A stretch of 64,000 nt of DNA from Caldanaerobacter subterraneus. Lineage in GTDB: Bacteria > Bacillota > Thermoanaerobacteria > Thermoanaerobacterales > Thermoanaerobacteraceae. Numbering within the stretch: the stretch's first letter is position 1; every line of letters begins with the position of its first letter. The notes under the pieces were generated by a model, which was not told the origin of the DNA, did not search any database, and saw nothing but the letters and a program-made list of their open reading frames with translations. The translations under genes and the position numbers were made by a program. Where the stretch lies: positions 62,001 through 126,000 of the forward strand of contig NZ_SLWU01000002.1 in the NCBI RefSeq assembly GCF_004345675.1, in the 5' to 3' direction. This document shows positions 1-8,596 of this stretch, in pieces.

Positions 1-8
1 GAAGATAG

Positions 9-1073
9 ATGTATCCTTTATTGAGAATAAATTTAGAAAAGCTTCGCCACAACGCCCATATTATTGTTGAACTGTGTAGAAAAAGAAATATAAAAGTATT
101 GGGGGTCACAAAAGTTTTTTGTGCTATTCCCAAAGTAGCTGAGGAACTTGTGAAAGCCGGAGTAGACATGTTAGGAGATTCCAGGATAAAGAATTTAAAA
201 AAATTGCAGCACATACCTGTGCCTAAAATGCTTCTTCGGATTCCAATGGAAAGCGAAGTAGAAGAGGTTGTAAAATACGCTGATATAAGTTTAAATTCAG
301 AGATAAGCACAATCAGAAATTTATCAGAAGAGGCTATAAGGCAAGGCAAGGTTCACGATATAATACTCATGATAGATTTAGGGGATTTAAGAGAGGGAGT
401 GTTAAAAGAAGATGCCCTTTCAGTTGCTGAAGAGATACTAGAACTCAAAGGAGTGAGGTTAAGAGGTGTTGGAACTAATTTGACCTGCTACGGTTCTGTT
501 ATTCCTACCCCTGATATACTGGAAGAACTTATCGAAGTAAAGGAGGCCATTGAGAAAAAATTCGGTCAAAAATTAGACATAGTTTCGGGGGGTAATTCGA
601 GTAGCTTGTATCTTGTTCAGAACGGACTTATTCCTCGTGGCATTAATCAGCTGAGAATAGGAGAGGCAATCGTTTTAGGTAGGGAAACCGCTTTTGGGGA
701 TAGGATTCCCCACACTTATGATGATGTGTTCACATTGGAGGCTCAGATAGTAGAGCTTAAAGAAAAACCCTCTTATCCAAGGGGAATTTTAGGCATGGAT
801 GCCTTTGGTGAAAGGCAAGTTTATGTAGATAGAGGTACAATGAAAAGAGCCATATTGGGAATTGGCAGGCAGGATGTCAATATTAACGATTTGATTCCTG
901 TAGAAAGCTGTATAGAGTTAATTGGCTCAAGCAGTGACCATCTGATTGTGAATGTGACCAATTGCGATTATCCTTACAAAGTTGGGGATGTAGTGAAGTT
1001 TAAGCTAAGATATGGAGGAATTCTTTCTTGCTCTACTTCAGAATATGTAGAAAAAGTTATTGAAGAGGCGTAA
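9..1073 (+). CDS. Alanine/ornithine racemase family PLP-dependent enzyme
   Basis: A 354-residue fold-type III PLP enzyme. An alanine-racemase N-terminal TIM barrel fills most of the chain. The PLP lysine lies in GVTKVFCA near residue 35, and an SGGNSSS phosphate-binding segment lies near residue 195. The short C-terminal domain (from about residue 235) resembles Orr-type amino-acid racemases rather than the peptidoglycan alanine racemase Alr, so the substrate could be ornithine or another amino acid. The first ATG follows an in-frame TAG at 6-8, so the start is well bounded. Upstream neighbours that might reveal the pathway lie outside the window. The family is secure; the substrate is not. 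Confidence 0.8.
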   Translation: MYPLLRINLEKLRHNAHIIVELCRKRNIKVLGVTKVFCAIPKVAEELVKAGVDMLGDSRIKNLKKLQHIPVPKMLLRIPMESEVEEVVKYADISLNSEISTIRNLSEEAIRQGKVHDIILMIDLGDLREGVLKEDALSVAEEILELKGVRLRGVGTNLTCYGSVIPTPDILEELIEVKEAIEKKFGQKLDIVSGGNSSSLYLVQNGLIPRGINQLRIGEAIVLGRETAFGDRIPHTYDDVFTLEAQIVELKEKPSYPRGILGMDAFGERQVYVDRGTMKRAILGIGRQDVNINDLIPVESCIELIGSSSDHLIVNVTNCDYPYKVGDVVKFKLRYGGILSCSTSEYVEKVIEEA

Positions 1074-1083
1074 GCCTCTTTTT
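1063..1083 (+). terminator. Rho-independent terminator after the racemase gene
   Basis: Seven-bp stem AAGAGGC/GCCTCTT with a GTAA loop, overlapping the racemase stop codon and followed by a T run. It separates the racemase from the Rrf2 promoter. Confidence 0.8.
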
Positions 1084-1086
1084 ATG

Positions 1087-1115
1087 TTGACAATAACTTT
1101 GTTACATGGTATGCT
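1087..1115 (+). promoter_or_regulatory. Sigma-A promoter for the Rrf2 regulator-mnmA operon
   Basis: TTGACA, 17-nt spacer, TATGCT, about 50 nt before the Rrf2 start codon. The -35 is perfect and the -10 matches 4 of 6. No clear dyad operator was recognised here. Confidence 0.65.
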
Positions 1116-1163
1116 TTTTATTGAAATCCGGGTGATATAGTAGGAATTCAGGGGTGAGGAACT

Positions 1164-1613
1164 ATGAAGCTTTCTACAAAGGGACGATATGGGATTCAAG
1201 CTATGTTTGAATTGGCCCTATATTACGGGGAAGGACCTATCTCTTTAAAGACTATTGCAGAAAATGAAGGGCTTTCTGAACATTATCTGGAACAACTTAT
1301 GGCAATTTTGAGAAAAGCAGACCTTGTAAAAAGCGTAAGAGGTGCTCAAGGAGGGTATATGCTGGCAGCTCCGCCGGATAAAATAACTGTAGGCGATGTG
1401 ATAAGGACTCTAGAAGGTTCTCTTGCCCCTGCAGATTGTGTAGTGGAAGACACTCCTTTTGAATGCAGCAGAGCAGGAGGCTGTCCTACAAAGCTCGTTA
1501 TGGAGAGAATAAGAGACAGCATAAATAAAGTTATAGATTCTATCACTTTGCAAGACATGGTGGAAGACTACAGAAGGCTTAATCAAAAAAGCGCTTTTAT
1601 GTACTACATTTAA
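1164..1613 (+). CDS. Rrf2 family transcriptional regulator (IscR/CymR-like)
   Basis: A 149-residue winged-helix regulator beginning with the Rrf2 signature (KLSTKGRYGIQAM) and carrying the recognition-helix segment LSEHYLEQL and the wing sequence VRGAQGGY. Three cysteines at 92, 101 and 107 occupy the position of the IscR Fe-S ligands (spacing 9 and 6 rather than 6 and 6), so an Fe-S or cysteine-responsive role is plausible. SD GGGGTGAGG precedes the ATG. The next gene is mnmA; the cysteine desulfurase and scaffold genes often found between these two are absent. The signal it senses cannot be decided from sequence alone. Confidence 0.88.
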   Translation: MKLSTKGRYGIQAMFELALYYGEGPISLKTIAENEGLSEHYLEQLMAILRKADLVKSVRGAQGGYMLAAPPDKITVGDVIRTLEGSLAPADCVVEDTPFECSRAGGCPTKLVMERIRDSINKVIDSITLQDMVEDYRRLNQKSAFMYYI

Positions 1614-1642
1614 TGTCGCTAAAAGGAGGATTTTTATATTAC

Positions 1643-2737
1643 ATGGAGGTAAACAACAGAGTTGTAGTTGGAATGAGCGGAGGAGTAGATAGTTCAGTCA
1701 CTGCATACCTTTTAAAAGAGCAGGGATTTGAAGTTATAGGAGTGACAATGAGAGTTTGGGTAGACCCTTACAGCAAAGCTCAAGACGATGACAAAAGCTG
1801 CTGTTCCTTGAAGGCAATACACGATGCAAAGGAAGTTGCTAAGATTTTAGGGATTCCCCATTATACTGTGAACTTGAGCGAACCTTTTTATAATAAAATT
1901 GTAAAATATTTCATTGAAGAATATTTAAAAGGGCGAACACCGAACCCTTGTGTTTTTTGTAACAGGCTCATAAAATTTGGAGACCTTCTAGAAAAAGCCC
2001 ACGAATTGGGAGCTTATTATATAGCTACAGGACATTATGTGAGGAAAGAATACGATGAGGACAGAAAAAGGTATTTATTAAAAAAAGGCTTAGACTCTAA
2101 AAAAGACCAGAGCTACATGCTCTATCGCTTGACTCAAGAACAGTTAAAACACGCACTTTTTCCCCTAGGTAACTATACTAAAGAAGAAGTGAGGGCTTTA
2201 GCTGAAAAAATAGGACTTCCTGTTGCTGACAAAAGAGAGAGCCAGGAAATCTGTTTTATTCCAGACAATGATTATAAGGCTTTTATAAAAAGACAGATTA
2301 AAAAAGATGTAAAGCCAGGAGAATTTAGAGACATCCACGGTAATTTCTTAGGGTATCACAAAGGAATAATAAACTATACAATTGGGCAGAGAAAGGGCTT
2401 AGGTTTATCTTCCGACAGGCCTTTGTATGTTGTGGACATAGATCCAGAAAACAATGTAGTCATCGTCGGACATCAGGAAGATGTCTGGGGTGAAGAGCTG
2501 ATATCTTCAAACAATAATTTCATTTCAATAGAAAAACTGGAAGAAGAGATAAAAGTTACCGCTAAAATACGGTATACTGCCAAAGAAGATGAGGCGATAA
2601 TAAAGCCGTATGGCGATGATAAAGTATTAGTAAGATTTCTAAGACCACAAAGAGCGATAACTCCTGGACAATCTGTGGTATTTTATGATGGCGATGTAGT
2701 AGTAGGAGGAGGAATAATTGAGAAAAAAGTAAGATGA
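1643..2737 (+). CDS. mnmA: tRNA-specific 2-thiouridylase MnmA
   Basis: Transfers sulfur to U34 of tRNA for Lys, Glu and Gln in the cytoplasm, using ATP. The N-terminal PP-loop GMSGGVDSS is followed by the catalytic cysteine in NPCVFCN and the second cysteine in ESQEICFIPD. The C-terminal beta-barrel completes a 364-residue protein of normal length. An upstream ATG at 1613 would precede the SD; I chose the ATG at 1643 because AAAAGGAGGA at 1621-1630 sits 12 nt before it and the protein then begins at the conserved VVVGMSGG strand. The sulfur donor enzyme is not encoded next to it. Confidence 0.96.
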   Translation: MEVNNRVVVGMSGGVDSSVTAYLLKEQGFEVIGVTMRVWVDPYSKAQDDDKSCCSLKAIHDAKEVAKILGIPHYTVNLSEPFYNKIVKYFIEEYLKGRTPNPCVFCNRLIKFGDLLEKAHELGAYYIATGHYVRKEYDEDRKRYLLKKGLDSKKDQSYMLYRLTQEQLKHALFPLGNYTKEEVRALAEKIGLPVADKRESQEICFIPDNDYKAFIKRQIKKDVKPGEFRDIHGNFLGYHKGIINYTIGQRKGLGLSSDRPLYVVDIDPENNVVIVGHQEDVWGEELISSNNNFISIEKLEEEIKVTAKIRYTAKEDEAIIKPYGDDKVLVRFLRPQRAITPGQSVVFYDGDVVVGGGIIEKKVR

Positions 2738-2760
2738 GCACCCTTGGGGTGCATTTTTTT
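2738..2760 (+). terminator. Rho-independent terminator after mnmA
   Basis: Perfect six-bp stem GCACCC/GGGTGC with a TTG loop directly after the stop codon, followed by A and seven T. Confidence 0.85.
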
Positions 2761-2820
2761 ATTTATAGAGAGGAACACTATAATAAGCAAAAGTCTTTGA
2801 AAGGTAGAAGGAGGGATTGG

Positions 2821-2985
2821 ATGAGCAACAGAGATAAGTATTTAAAAGGATTTTTGGCAGGAGTTATAGCTGCAGCTTATGTAATTCCAAAGATGGACCT
2901 TAAAAAGTACAGGCGTTACAAGGACATGTTTGAGAAAAATTTTTCAAAAGTGTGGAGGGTAGTTAAACAGATAAAATTGAGATGA
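2821..2985 (+). CDS. Small YtxH-like hypothetical protein
   Basis: A 54-residue protein with one short hydrophobic stretch (FLAGVIAAAYVIPKM, about residues 10-24) and a very basic remainder rich in Lys, Arg and Tyr. Its make-up is that of a small single-span membrane protein with a cytoplasmic basic tail, like YtxH-type proteins, but homology is not certain. The start at 2821 is set by GGAGGG five nt before the ATG; an earlier in-frame start would read through the mnmA terminator. Its stop overlaps the permease start (ATGA), so the two genes are probably translationally coupled. Confidence 0.65.
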   Translation: MSNRDKYLKGFLAGVIAAAYVIPKMDLKKYRRYKDMFEKNFSKVWRVVKQIKLR

Positions 2986-4001
2986 AAAACAAGGTTTACA
3001 TTATATGGTTTTTGATTGTATTAGGGATTTTTTATATTTTCATAAAAAACTGGGTGAGTATCAAAAGCATACTTTCCCCTTTTTTTGTTTCTATACTTAT
3101 GGCGTATCTTTTGAATCCATTTGTAAGATACTTTACTTCAAAAGGTTTTACACTAACTTTTTCTATACTGACAGTGTTTTTCATAGTGGCAGCAGCAATT
3201 TTGATTTTTTCTTACTACGTTTTTCCTATTTTAATAGGAGAACTAGCTTCTTTTGTGAAAGTGGTTCCAGAATATTTGCGAGAATTAAATTCGCTTTTAA
3301 ATCATTTTAAATTTAATTACCTTTCTAATCTTCCACCTAATATTGAAAATGCTGTAGAAAAAAATTTAAATGCGCTAACTGCAGGAGTTGCTTCTTCTGT
3401 TGATACATTTTTTAAATCTGCAGTTGGAATGCTAAAAGGATTTGTAGACATTGTAATTATTCCAATTCTTACCTTCTATTTTTTGAAAGATAAAGACATT
3501 TTTTTGACGCAGGTTGAGTGTTTGATTCCATTAAAATACCGAGAAAAAATTTTTTTACTGCTTTTTAAAGTGGACAGGATATTGAGCAAATACTTGAGAG
3601 CGCAAGTTTATTTGTCTATTTTTGTAGGAACGCTTACAGGTTTAGGGTTGGCTCTCGTAAAAGTAAGATATGCTTTTTTGTTGGGAGTGATAGCAGGTAT
3701 TTTAAATATAATTCCGTATATTGGGCCAATTCTTTCTATCCTTCCAGCGGTTGCGATTGGGCTTATGGATTCAATTTTTAAAGGCTTGTGGGCTTTTGCC
3801 ATCTGCCTTCTAATACAGCAGGTTGAAAATGTGTTTGTGACTCCTAAAGTGATGGGAGATAGTGTTGGACTACACCCTGTTACAGTAATTTTTGTGCTTA
3901 TTTTAGGAGAAGAACTTTTTGGAGTATGGGGGCTTTTATTCTCTGTGCCTGTTGCGGCAATTTTAAAGGAGGTTTTTACAGAAATTTTTTTAGACAAATA
4001 A
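2982..4001 (+). CDS. AI-2E family transporter (YtvI/PerM-like permease)
   Basis: A 339-residue integral membrane protein of the AI-2E exporter/PerM family. There are hydrophobic segments near residues 7-25, 30-42, 58-85 and 148-165, then a block of spans from about 205 to 335. The central family motif region (LNIIPYIGPILSILPA) lies near residues 240-256, followed by the typical GDSVGLHPVTVIFVLILGEELFG. Family members are linked to AI-2 export, Na+/H+ exchange or unknown substrates; nothing here selects among these. It is the last gene before the alaS promoter. Confidence 0.85.
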   Translation: MKNKVYIIWFLIVLGIFYIFIKNWVSIKSILSPFFVSILMAYLLNPFVRYFTSKGFTLTFSILTVFFIVAAAILIFSYYVFPILIGELASFVKVVPEYLRELNSLLNHFKFNYLSNLPPNIENAVEKNLNALTAGVASSVDTFFKSAVGMLKGFVDIVIIPILTFYFLKDKDIFLTQVECLIPLKYREKIFLLLFKVDRILSKYLRAQVYLSIFVGTLTGLGLALVKVRYAFLLGVIAGILNIIPYIGPILSILPAVAIGLMDSIFKGLWAFAICLLIQQVENVFVTPKVMGDSVGLHPVTVIFVLILGEELFGVWGLLFSVPVAAILKEVFTEIFLDK

Positions 4002-4010
4002 ATGCCATTA

Positions 4011-4039
4011 TTGACTTGTTTTTTTCAATCTTGTATAAT
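4011..4039 (+). promoter_or_regulatory. Sigma-A promoter for alaS
   Basis: TTGACT, 17-nt spacer, TATAAT. It lies just after the permease stop and about 80 nt before alaS, giving a leader of about 70 nt. Confidence 0.85.
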
Positions 4040-4052
4040 ATACTCAAAAACA

Positions 4053-4093
4053 ACGGGGTACAGCCCGTCCCCCTGCCTGTTCGGGACGGTTTT
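4053..4093 (+). promoter_or_regulatory. Possible attenuator in the alaS leader
   Basis: Two mutually exclusive hairpins share bases. Hairpin A pairs ACGGG (4053-4057) with CCCGT (4064-4068). Hairpin B pairs CCGTCCC (4065-4071) with GGGACGG (4083-4089) and is followed by TTTTATT, as in a terminator. The leader is too short for a T-box and has no recognisable T-box sequence. The regulatory signal is unknown. Confidence 0.45.
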
Positions 4094-4117
4094 ATTGTAT
4101 AAAAGGGGAGGATTTTT

Positions 4118-6754
4118 ATGGAAAAGCTCGGGATGAATGAAATCAGGGAAAAATTTTTGAGCTTCTTTGAGAGCAAAGGGCATTTAAGGCTTCCAAGTTT
4201 TTCTTTAGTTCCTAAAAATGATAAAAGTTTGCTCTTAATAAACTCTGGTATGGCGCCTTTAAAACCCTATTTTACGGGGAAGGAAACGCCACCAAGCAGA
4301 AGAGTTACTACCTGTCAGAGGTGTATAAGGACGCCTGACATTGAAAGAGTAGGGAAAACTGCAAGGCATGCCACTTTCTTTGAGATGCTCGGAAATTTCT
4401 CTTTTGGAGATTATTTTAAACAAGAGGCTATTCCTTGGGCTTGGGAGTTTGTCACTGAAGTTTTAAAGCTTCCTGTTGACAGGCTGTGGGTAACCATTTA
4501 CGAAGAGGATGATGAAGCTTTTGAAATATGGAATAAGATAGTAGGGCTTCCGCCGGAGAGAATAGTGAGAATGGGCAAAGAAGATAATTTCTGGGAGATA
4601 GGTACAGGTCCCTGCGGGCCCTGTTCAGAGATTTATTTTGACAGGGGAGAAGAAAAAGGATGTGGCAAACCCGATTGCGGAATTGGGTGTGACGATTGCG
4701 ACAGGTATGTGGAATTCTGGAACTTAGTTTTCACTCAGTTTAACAAAGATGAGCAGGGCAATTATCACAGACTTCCCAATCCCAATATAGATACAGGAAT
4801 GGGGCTTGAGAGAATAGCAGCAATAATGCAGGGAGTAGATACGATTTTTGATGTGGACGTGATAAGAGGCATTCGCGACTTTATATCAGACCTTGCAGAG
4901 GTAGAGTATGGCAAAGATGCTGATAAGGATGTGTCTATAAGGGTTATCACAGACCACATAAGAGGCATTACCTTTATGATTTCCGATGGAATCCTCCCCT
5001 CCAACGAGGGAAGGGGCTATGTGTTAAGAAGACTTCTTAGAAGAGCTGCAAGGCATGGCAAGCTTTTGGGATTAAATGATGCTTTCCTGTACAAAGTAGT
5101 AGATTCTGTTGTAGAAAATTACGGAGGAGCTTACCCGGAAATAATTGAGAGAAAAGATTATATAAAGAGGATTATAAAGCTGGAAGAAGAGAGGTTTAAA
5201 GAGACGGTAGATCAAGGGCTTGCCATCTTACAGGATTATATAAATGAACTCAAAGCCCAAGGGAAGACTGTATTAGAAGGTGCAAAAGCCTTCAAACTTT
5301 ACGACACTTATGGATTCCCCTTGGATTTGACAAAAGAAATACTGCAAGAATCAGGCATTACAATTGATGAGGAAGGATATAAAGAAGAGCTTGAAAAGCA
5401 GAGGATAAGAGCTAGAAGCAGCAGAAAAGAAGACAATAGCCTGTGGGAGCAGGACATATACTCCACTTTGGGAGATATTTCTACGAAGTTTGTGGGATAT
5501 GAGGTTTATGAAAGTGAGGCTAAAGTGTTAGCTATCGTGAAGGACAATGAAGTGGTAGAGCAGGCAGAAGCAGGGGACGATGTAAGTATAATTTTAGATG
5601 TGACGCCTTTTTATGCTGAAAGTGGCGGACAGGTAGGAGATAGCGGGGTCATTGAAGGAGAGGACACATTAATAAAAGTGAATGACTGCAAAAAGGTAGG
5701 GGACAAGTTCATACACATTGGCACTGTGGAGAGAGGATTAATTTCGGTTGGAGATAAAGTAGTAGCTAAGATTGATGTCTCAAAGAGAAAAGGTGCTGCG
5801 AGAAACCACACTGCTACACACCTTCTCCACAAAGCTTTGAAAGAAGTTTTAGGTGACCATGTCAATCAGTCGGGTTCGCTTGTCGCATACGATAGATTGA
5901 GATTTGATTTTTCGCACTATCAGGCAGTCTCAAAAGAGGAGCTTAAAAAGATAGAAGAAAGGGTTAATGAAAAGATATACGAGCAGCTTCCTGTAGTAGT
6001 TGAAGAGAAAAATTACGAAGATGCCTTGAAAGAAGGAGCTGTAGCTCTCTTTACAGAAAAGTACGGGGACAAAGTAAGAGTTGTGAAAATTGATGACTAC
6101 AGCATGGAACTTTGCGGGGGTACACATGTAAAGAATACCAGCGAAATAGGAATTTTTAAAATTGTATCAGAAAGCGCAGTAGGAGCTGGATTAAGGCGAA
6201 TAGAGGCTTTAACAGGTATAGAGGCCATCAAATATTTAAATGAGCAGAAAGAAATATTAGATAGAGTTTCTGAAACTTTAAAGGCGCAGGAAAAAGAAGT
6301 AGTTTCAAAGATAGAGAACTTGCAGCAGTCATTAAAGGACAAAGAAAGAGAAATAGAGGGTTTAAAGACAAAGATTGCAAGCATTTTAGCAGAAACCCTG
6401 ATAGATTCGGCTATTTCTGTAGATGGCGTCAAAGTCATAGCTTCCAGAGTGGAAGATTACGATATGGAGGCTTTAAAGACTTTAGGAGATATTCTTAAAG
6501 ATAGGTTGAAGAGCGCAGCTGTGATTTTAGCTTCTTCCTCTAAAGATAAAGCCTTGTTTGTAGGAATGGCCACAAAAGATGCTGTAGAAAAAGGCGTAAA
6601 CATGGGAGCAGTTATTAAAGAGACATGCAGCATAGCCGAGGGGAATGGCGGCGGAAGAGCAGAAATGGCCCAGGGAACAGGCAAAAATATTTCAAAGGTG
6701 AAAGAGGCTCTGGAAAAAGCTATTGAAATTGTAAAAGGACAGTTAAAGGCTTGA
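4118..6754 (+). CDS. alaS: Alanyl-tRNA synthetase
   Basis: An 878-residue class II synthetase charging tRNA-Ala. The catalytic core starts with [15 protein letters not shown] and continues through the motif 2 region ([18 protein letters not shown]). The editing domain has its zinc ligands HTATH near residue 565 and CGGTH near residue 665, and a C-terminal coiled coil and DHHA1 domain end the protein ([14 protein letters not shown]). AAAAGGGGAGGA is the SD. The alaS-ireB-ruvX-DUF1292 order that follows is conserved in Firmicutes. Confidence 0.98.
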   Translation: MEKLGMNEIREKFLSFFESKGHLRLPSFSLVPKNDKSLLLINSGMAPLKPYFTGKETPPSRRVTTCQRCIRTPDIERVGKTARHATFFEMLGNFSFGDYFKQEAIPWAWEFVTEVLKLPVDRLWVTIYEEDDEAFEIWNKIVGLPPERIVRMGKEDNFWEIGTGPCGPCSEIYFDRGEEKGCGKPDCGIGCDDCDRYVEFWNLVFTQFNKDEQGNYHRLPNPNIDTGMGLERIAAIMQGVDTIFDVDVIRGIRDFISDLAEVEYGKDADKDVSIRVITDHIRGITFMISDGILPSNEGRGYVLRRLLRRAARHGKLLGLNDAFLYKVVDSVVENYGGAYPEIIERKDYIKRIIKLEEERFKETVDQGLAILQDYINELKAQGKTVLEGAKAFKLYDTYGFPLDLTKEILQESGITIDEEGYKEELEKQRIRARSSRKEDNSLWEQDIYSTLGDISTKFVGYEVYESEAKVLAIVKDNEVVEQAEAGDDVSIILDVTPFYAESGGQVGDSGVIEGEDTLIKVNDCKKVGDKFIHIGTVERGLISVGDKVVAKIDVSKRKGAARNHTATHLLHKALKEVLGDHVNQSGSLVAYDRLRFDFSHYQAVSKEELKKIEERVNEKIYEQLPVVVEEKNYEDALKEGAVALFTEKYGDKVRVVKIDDYSMELCGGTHVKNTSEIGIFKIVSESAVGAGLRRIEALTGIEAIKYLNEQKEILDRVSETLKAQEKEVVSKIENLQQSLKDKEREIEGLKTKIASILAETLIDSAISVDGVKVIASRVEDYDMEALKTLGDILKDRLKSAAVILASSSKDKALFVGMATKDAVEKGVNMGAVIKETCSIAEGNGGGRAEMAQGTGKNISKVKEALEKAIEIVKGQLKA

Positions 6755-6799
6755 CTGTGGCCTTCTTGATGGGGTATGATAGAGTCAGAGGTGATTGCA

Positions 6800-7054
6800 T
6801 TGGTTGAAAAAAATGAGCAGACCATAAAGTACACTGTGTCTAAGGACAAAAAATCTGTGAAAGAGATTTTAGAAGCAGTTTACGAGGCGCTTTCAGAAAA
6901 AGGGTACGACCCTGTCAACCAAATAGTTGGGTACATTCTCTCTGGAGACCCTACTTACATCACTAGCCACAAAAATGCTAGAAACCTCATAAGAAAAATA
7001 GAAAGAGATGAGCTGGTGGAAGAACTTCTAAAAAGTTACTTGAGCAAAGAATAA
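6800..7054 (+). CDS. IreB family regulatory phosphoprotein (YrzL/DUF965)
   Basis: A small protein of 84 residues with the family core [19 protein letters not shown] followed by the [18 protein letters not shown] helix. In Enterococcus, IreB is phosphorylated by a Ser/Thr kinase and affects cephalosporin resistance; the role here is inferred only from family. An upstream in-frame ATG at 6776 lacks an SD. The TTG at 6800 has AGAGGTGA six nt upstream and gives the family's normal length, so I use it. The gene lies between alaS and ruvX. Confidence 0.85.
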   Translation: MVEKNEQTIKYTVSKDKKSVKEILEAVYEALSEKGYDPVNQIVGYILSGDPTYITSHKNARNLIRKIERDELVEELLKSYLSKE

Positions 7055-7083
7055 ATGCCTCACCTCGCGTGAGGCATTTTTTT
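7055..7083 (+). terminator. Rho-independent terminator between ireB and ruvX
   Basis: Nine-bp stem ATGCCTCAC/GTGAGGCAT with loop CTCGC and a run of seven T. It lies only 17 nt before ruvX with no obvious promoter between, so it probably attenuates rather than ends the operon. Confidence 0.85.
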
Positions 7084-7099
7084 AAGGACGGGGTGTAAC

Positions 7100-7519
7100 T
7101 TGAGAGTATTGGGATTGGACGTAGGAGACAAGACCATTGGAGTGGCAATAAGCGATGTTTCTTCAACAATTGCCCAGGGGATTACAACTATAAGAAGAAA
7201 AAGTTTTGTAGAAGATGTGAAAGCAATAGAGGAAATTGTGAAAAAATATAGCGTAGAAAAAGTTGTGGTGGGTCTTCCAAAAAACATGAACGGTTCAATA
7301 GGACCTCAGGGGGAAAAAGTCATTAAGTTTGGAGAAAAATTAAGAGAGGTGTTAAGAATTCCTGTTGTATTTTGGGATGAAAGGCTTACTACCCTTCAGG
7401 CGGAAAGGTTTTTGATAGAAGGAGTGGACATGTCAAGGGGAAAGCGGAAAAAGGTGATTGACAAACTTGCTGCTACTATAATACTCCAGAGCTATCTTGA
7501 CTCTCAAAAAAATTCCTAA
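7100..7519 (+). CDS. ruvX: Holliday junction resolvase-like / pre-16S rRNA nuclease (RuvX/YqgF)
   Basis: A 139-residue RNase H-fold protein. The first catalytic aspartate is in [16 protein letters not shown] at the N terminus, the glutamate lies in the [11 protein letters not shown] region, and the late aspartate is in the [17 protein letters not shown] helix. Family members process the 5' end of 16S rRNA precursor and resemble RuvC. The start is TTG, supported by GGGGTG at the proper distance; no ATG fits as well. Confidence 0.92.
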   Translation: MRVLGLDVGDKTIGVAISDVSSTIAQGITTIRRKSFVEDVKAIEEIVKKYSVEKVVVGLPKNMNGSIGPQGEKVIKFGEKLREVLRIPVVFWDERLTTLQAERFLIEGVDMSRGKRKKVIDKLAATIILQSYLDSQKNS

Positions 7520-7525
7520 AAAGCC

Positions 7526-7554
7526 TTGACAGCTGGCTGGAGATGTTATACAAT
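7526..7554 (+). promoter_or_regulatory. Sigma-A promoter for the DUF1292 gene
   Basis: TTGACA, 17-nt spacer, TACAAT; an overlapping TATACA gives a 15-nt spacer. It lies in the gap after ruvX. Confidence 0.65.
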
Positions 7555-7587
7555 TACATTATCTTGGTAGAATTGAGGTGAAAGTTT

Positions 7588-7878
7588 ATGGAACCAGAAA
7601 TTATTCAGTTGATTGACGAACATGGCCATCCGGTAGATTTTGAGCTCGTAGCCTCCTTTGATGTGGATGACAACAGATATGCAGTTGTGGTGCCTGTGGA
7701 TGGAGATGGAGAAGAAGCCTATATCCTGAGGGTAGAGCAGGACGAAGATGGCAATGACATTTTCGTAGCGATTGAGGATGAAGATGAGTTCAATGATGCT
7801 GTCGAGGCGTACAATGAGCTGATGGAAGAGTATGAAGATTATTATGATGAAGAAGATTTTGATGATGATGATGAGTGA
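7588..7878 (+). CDS. DUF1292 domain protein (YrzB-like)
   Basis: A 96-residue, strongly acidic protein with the DUF1292 pattern: IIQLIDEHGHPVDFELVASFDVDDNRYAVVVP, then EEAYILRVEQDEDG and a Glu/Asp-rich tail from about residue 64. Its function is unknown. Position after alaS-ireB-ruvX and before a Fur-family gene matches many Firmicutes. SD GAGGTGAAAG precedes the ATG. Confidence 0.88.
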   Translation: MEPEIIQLIDEHGHPVDFELVASFDVDDNRYAVVVPVDGDGEEAYILRVEQDEDGNDIFVAIEDEDEFNDAVEAYNELMEEYEDYYDEEDFDDDDE

Positions 7879-7907
7879 TTAAATTTTGATGAATAAAGGG
7901 ATTGGGA

Positions 7908-7945
7908 ATTAAGGTATACCCTTTTTGGGTATATCTTAATTTTAT
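7908..7945 (+). terminator. Rho-independent terminator after the DUF1292 gene
   Basis: Fourteen-bp stem (7908-7921 with 7927-7940) containing one G-U pair, TTTTT loop, followed by TTTATTTTG. It closes the alaS-ruvX-DUF1292 block. Confidence 0.85.
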
Positions 7946-8010
7946 TTTGTCTGTTTTCAATTGAAATTAAAGACGGCGAATAATAGTTGATATTTTTTGA
8001 GAAAAACTTG

Positions 8011-8039
8011 TTGACAATTGAAAATGAATATCATAAACT
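8011..8039 (+). promoter_or_regulatory. fur promoter overlapped by a Fur-type operator
   Basis: TTGACA at 8011-8016 and a weak -10 (TAAACT, 17-nt spacer). TGAAAATGAATATCA at 8019-8033 matches 12 of the 14 defined positions of the 7-1-7 Fur box TGATAATNATTATCA and fills the spacer, so binding would block polymerase. It fits Fur better than the PerR or Zur versions. Confidence 0.7.
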
Positions 8040-8072
8040 ATTTGTAGTTGAAATAATTTGGTGGTGAAAAAA

Positions 8073-8510
8073 GTGAATGAATTTGATAAACTTAAGGAAA
8101 AATTGAAAGAGAAGGGTTTTAAGTTGACTACGCAGCGGCGGGTAATTCTGGACGTGATAATGGAAAATAAAAATAAACATCTGTCTTCAGAAGAGATATA
8201 CGACCTTGTTAAGCGGAAGTATCCTGAGATAGGCTTGGCTACAGTTTACAGGACTCTACAGCTTTTTGAGGAACTGGGACTTGTATATAAATTGAATTTT
8301 GATGAGGGACGGAACAGGTATGAGCTTTACCAGGAAGATGCTCATCAGCACCATCACCTGATATGTTTAAAGTGCGGAAATGTCATAGAAATGGAAGGAG
8401 ATTTGCTGGAAGACTTGGAGAAGCTGATTGAGAAGACGAAGAATTTTGAAATTGTTGACCACAACGTGAAATTCTACGGTTATTGCAGTAATTGTAGAAA
8501 TAAAGTATAA
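8073..8510 (+). CDS. Fur family metal-dependent repressor
   Basis: A 145-residue winged-helix repressor: helix-turn-helix LTTQRRVILDVIMENKNKHLSSEEIYDLV, recognition segment GLATVYRTLQLFEELGLV, then a dimerisation domain with the metal-binding HQHHHLICLKCGNVIE and a second CSNC pair, making a structural Cys4 zinc site. I use GTG 8073 because GGTGGTGA lies just before it; TTG 8058 has no SD. The operator inside its promoter implies autoregulation. Fur, PerR and Zur cannot be told apart by protein sequence alone, but the operator favours Fur. Confidence 0.88.
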   Translation: MNEFDKLKEKLKEKGFKLTTQRRVILDVIMENKNKHLSSEEIYDLVKRKYPEIGLATVYRTLQLFEELGLVYKLNFDEGRNRYELYQEDAHQHHHLICLKCGNVIEMEGDLLEDLEKLIEKTKNFEIVDHNVKFYGYCSNCRNKV

Positions 8511-8596
8511 TTTATATTAACTGGTGTAAGGTACGGGTCTATTTTTATTTAAAGGGGAGAGGGGTAAAAAAATATCTAACGAAAGGAGAAAGGTAT

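Noticed and set aside
2734-2820. N-terminal extension of the 54-residue protein
   Set aside because: It overlaps the mnmA terminator and lacks an SD; GGAGGG supports ATG 2821.
4040-4117. T-box riboswitch before alaS
   Set aside because: The leader is about 70 nt, too short for stem I plus antiterminator, and no T-box core sequence is present.
6097-6849. Minus-strand frames opposite the alaS 3' end
   Set aside because: Low-complexity, hydrophobic Ser/Phe-rich translations typical of antisense readings of Lys/Glu-rich proteins; no SD or family match.
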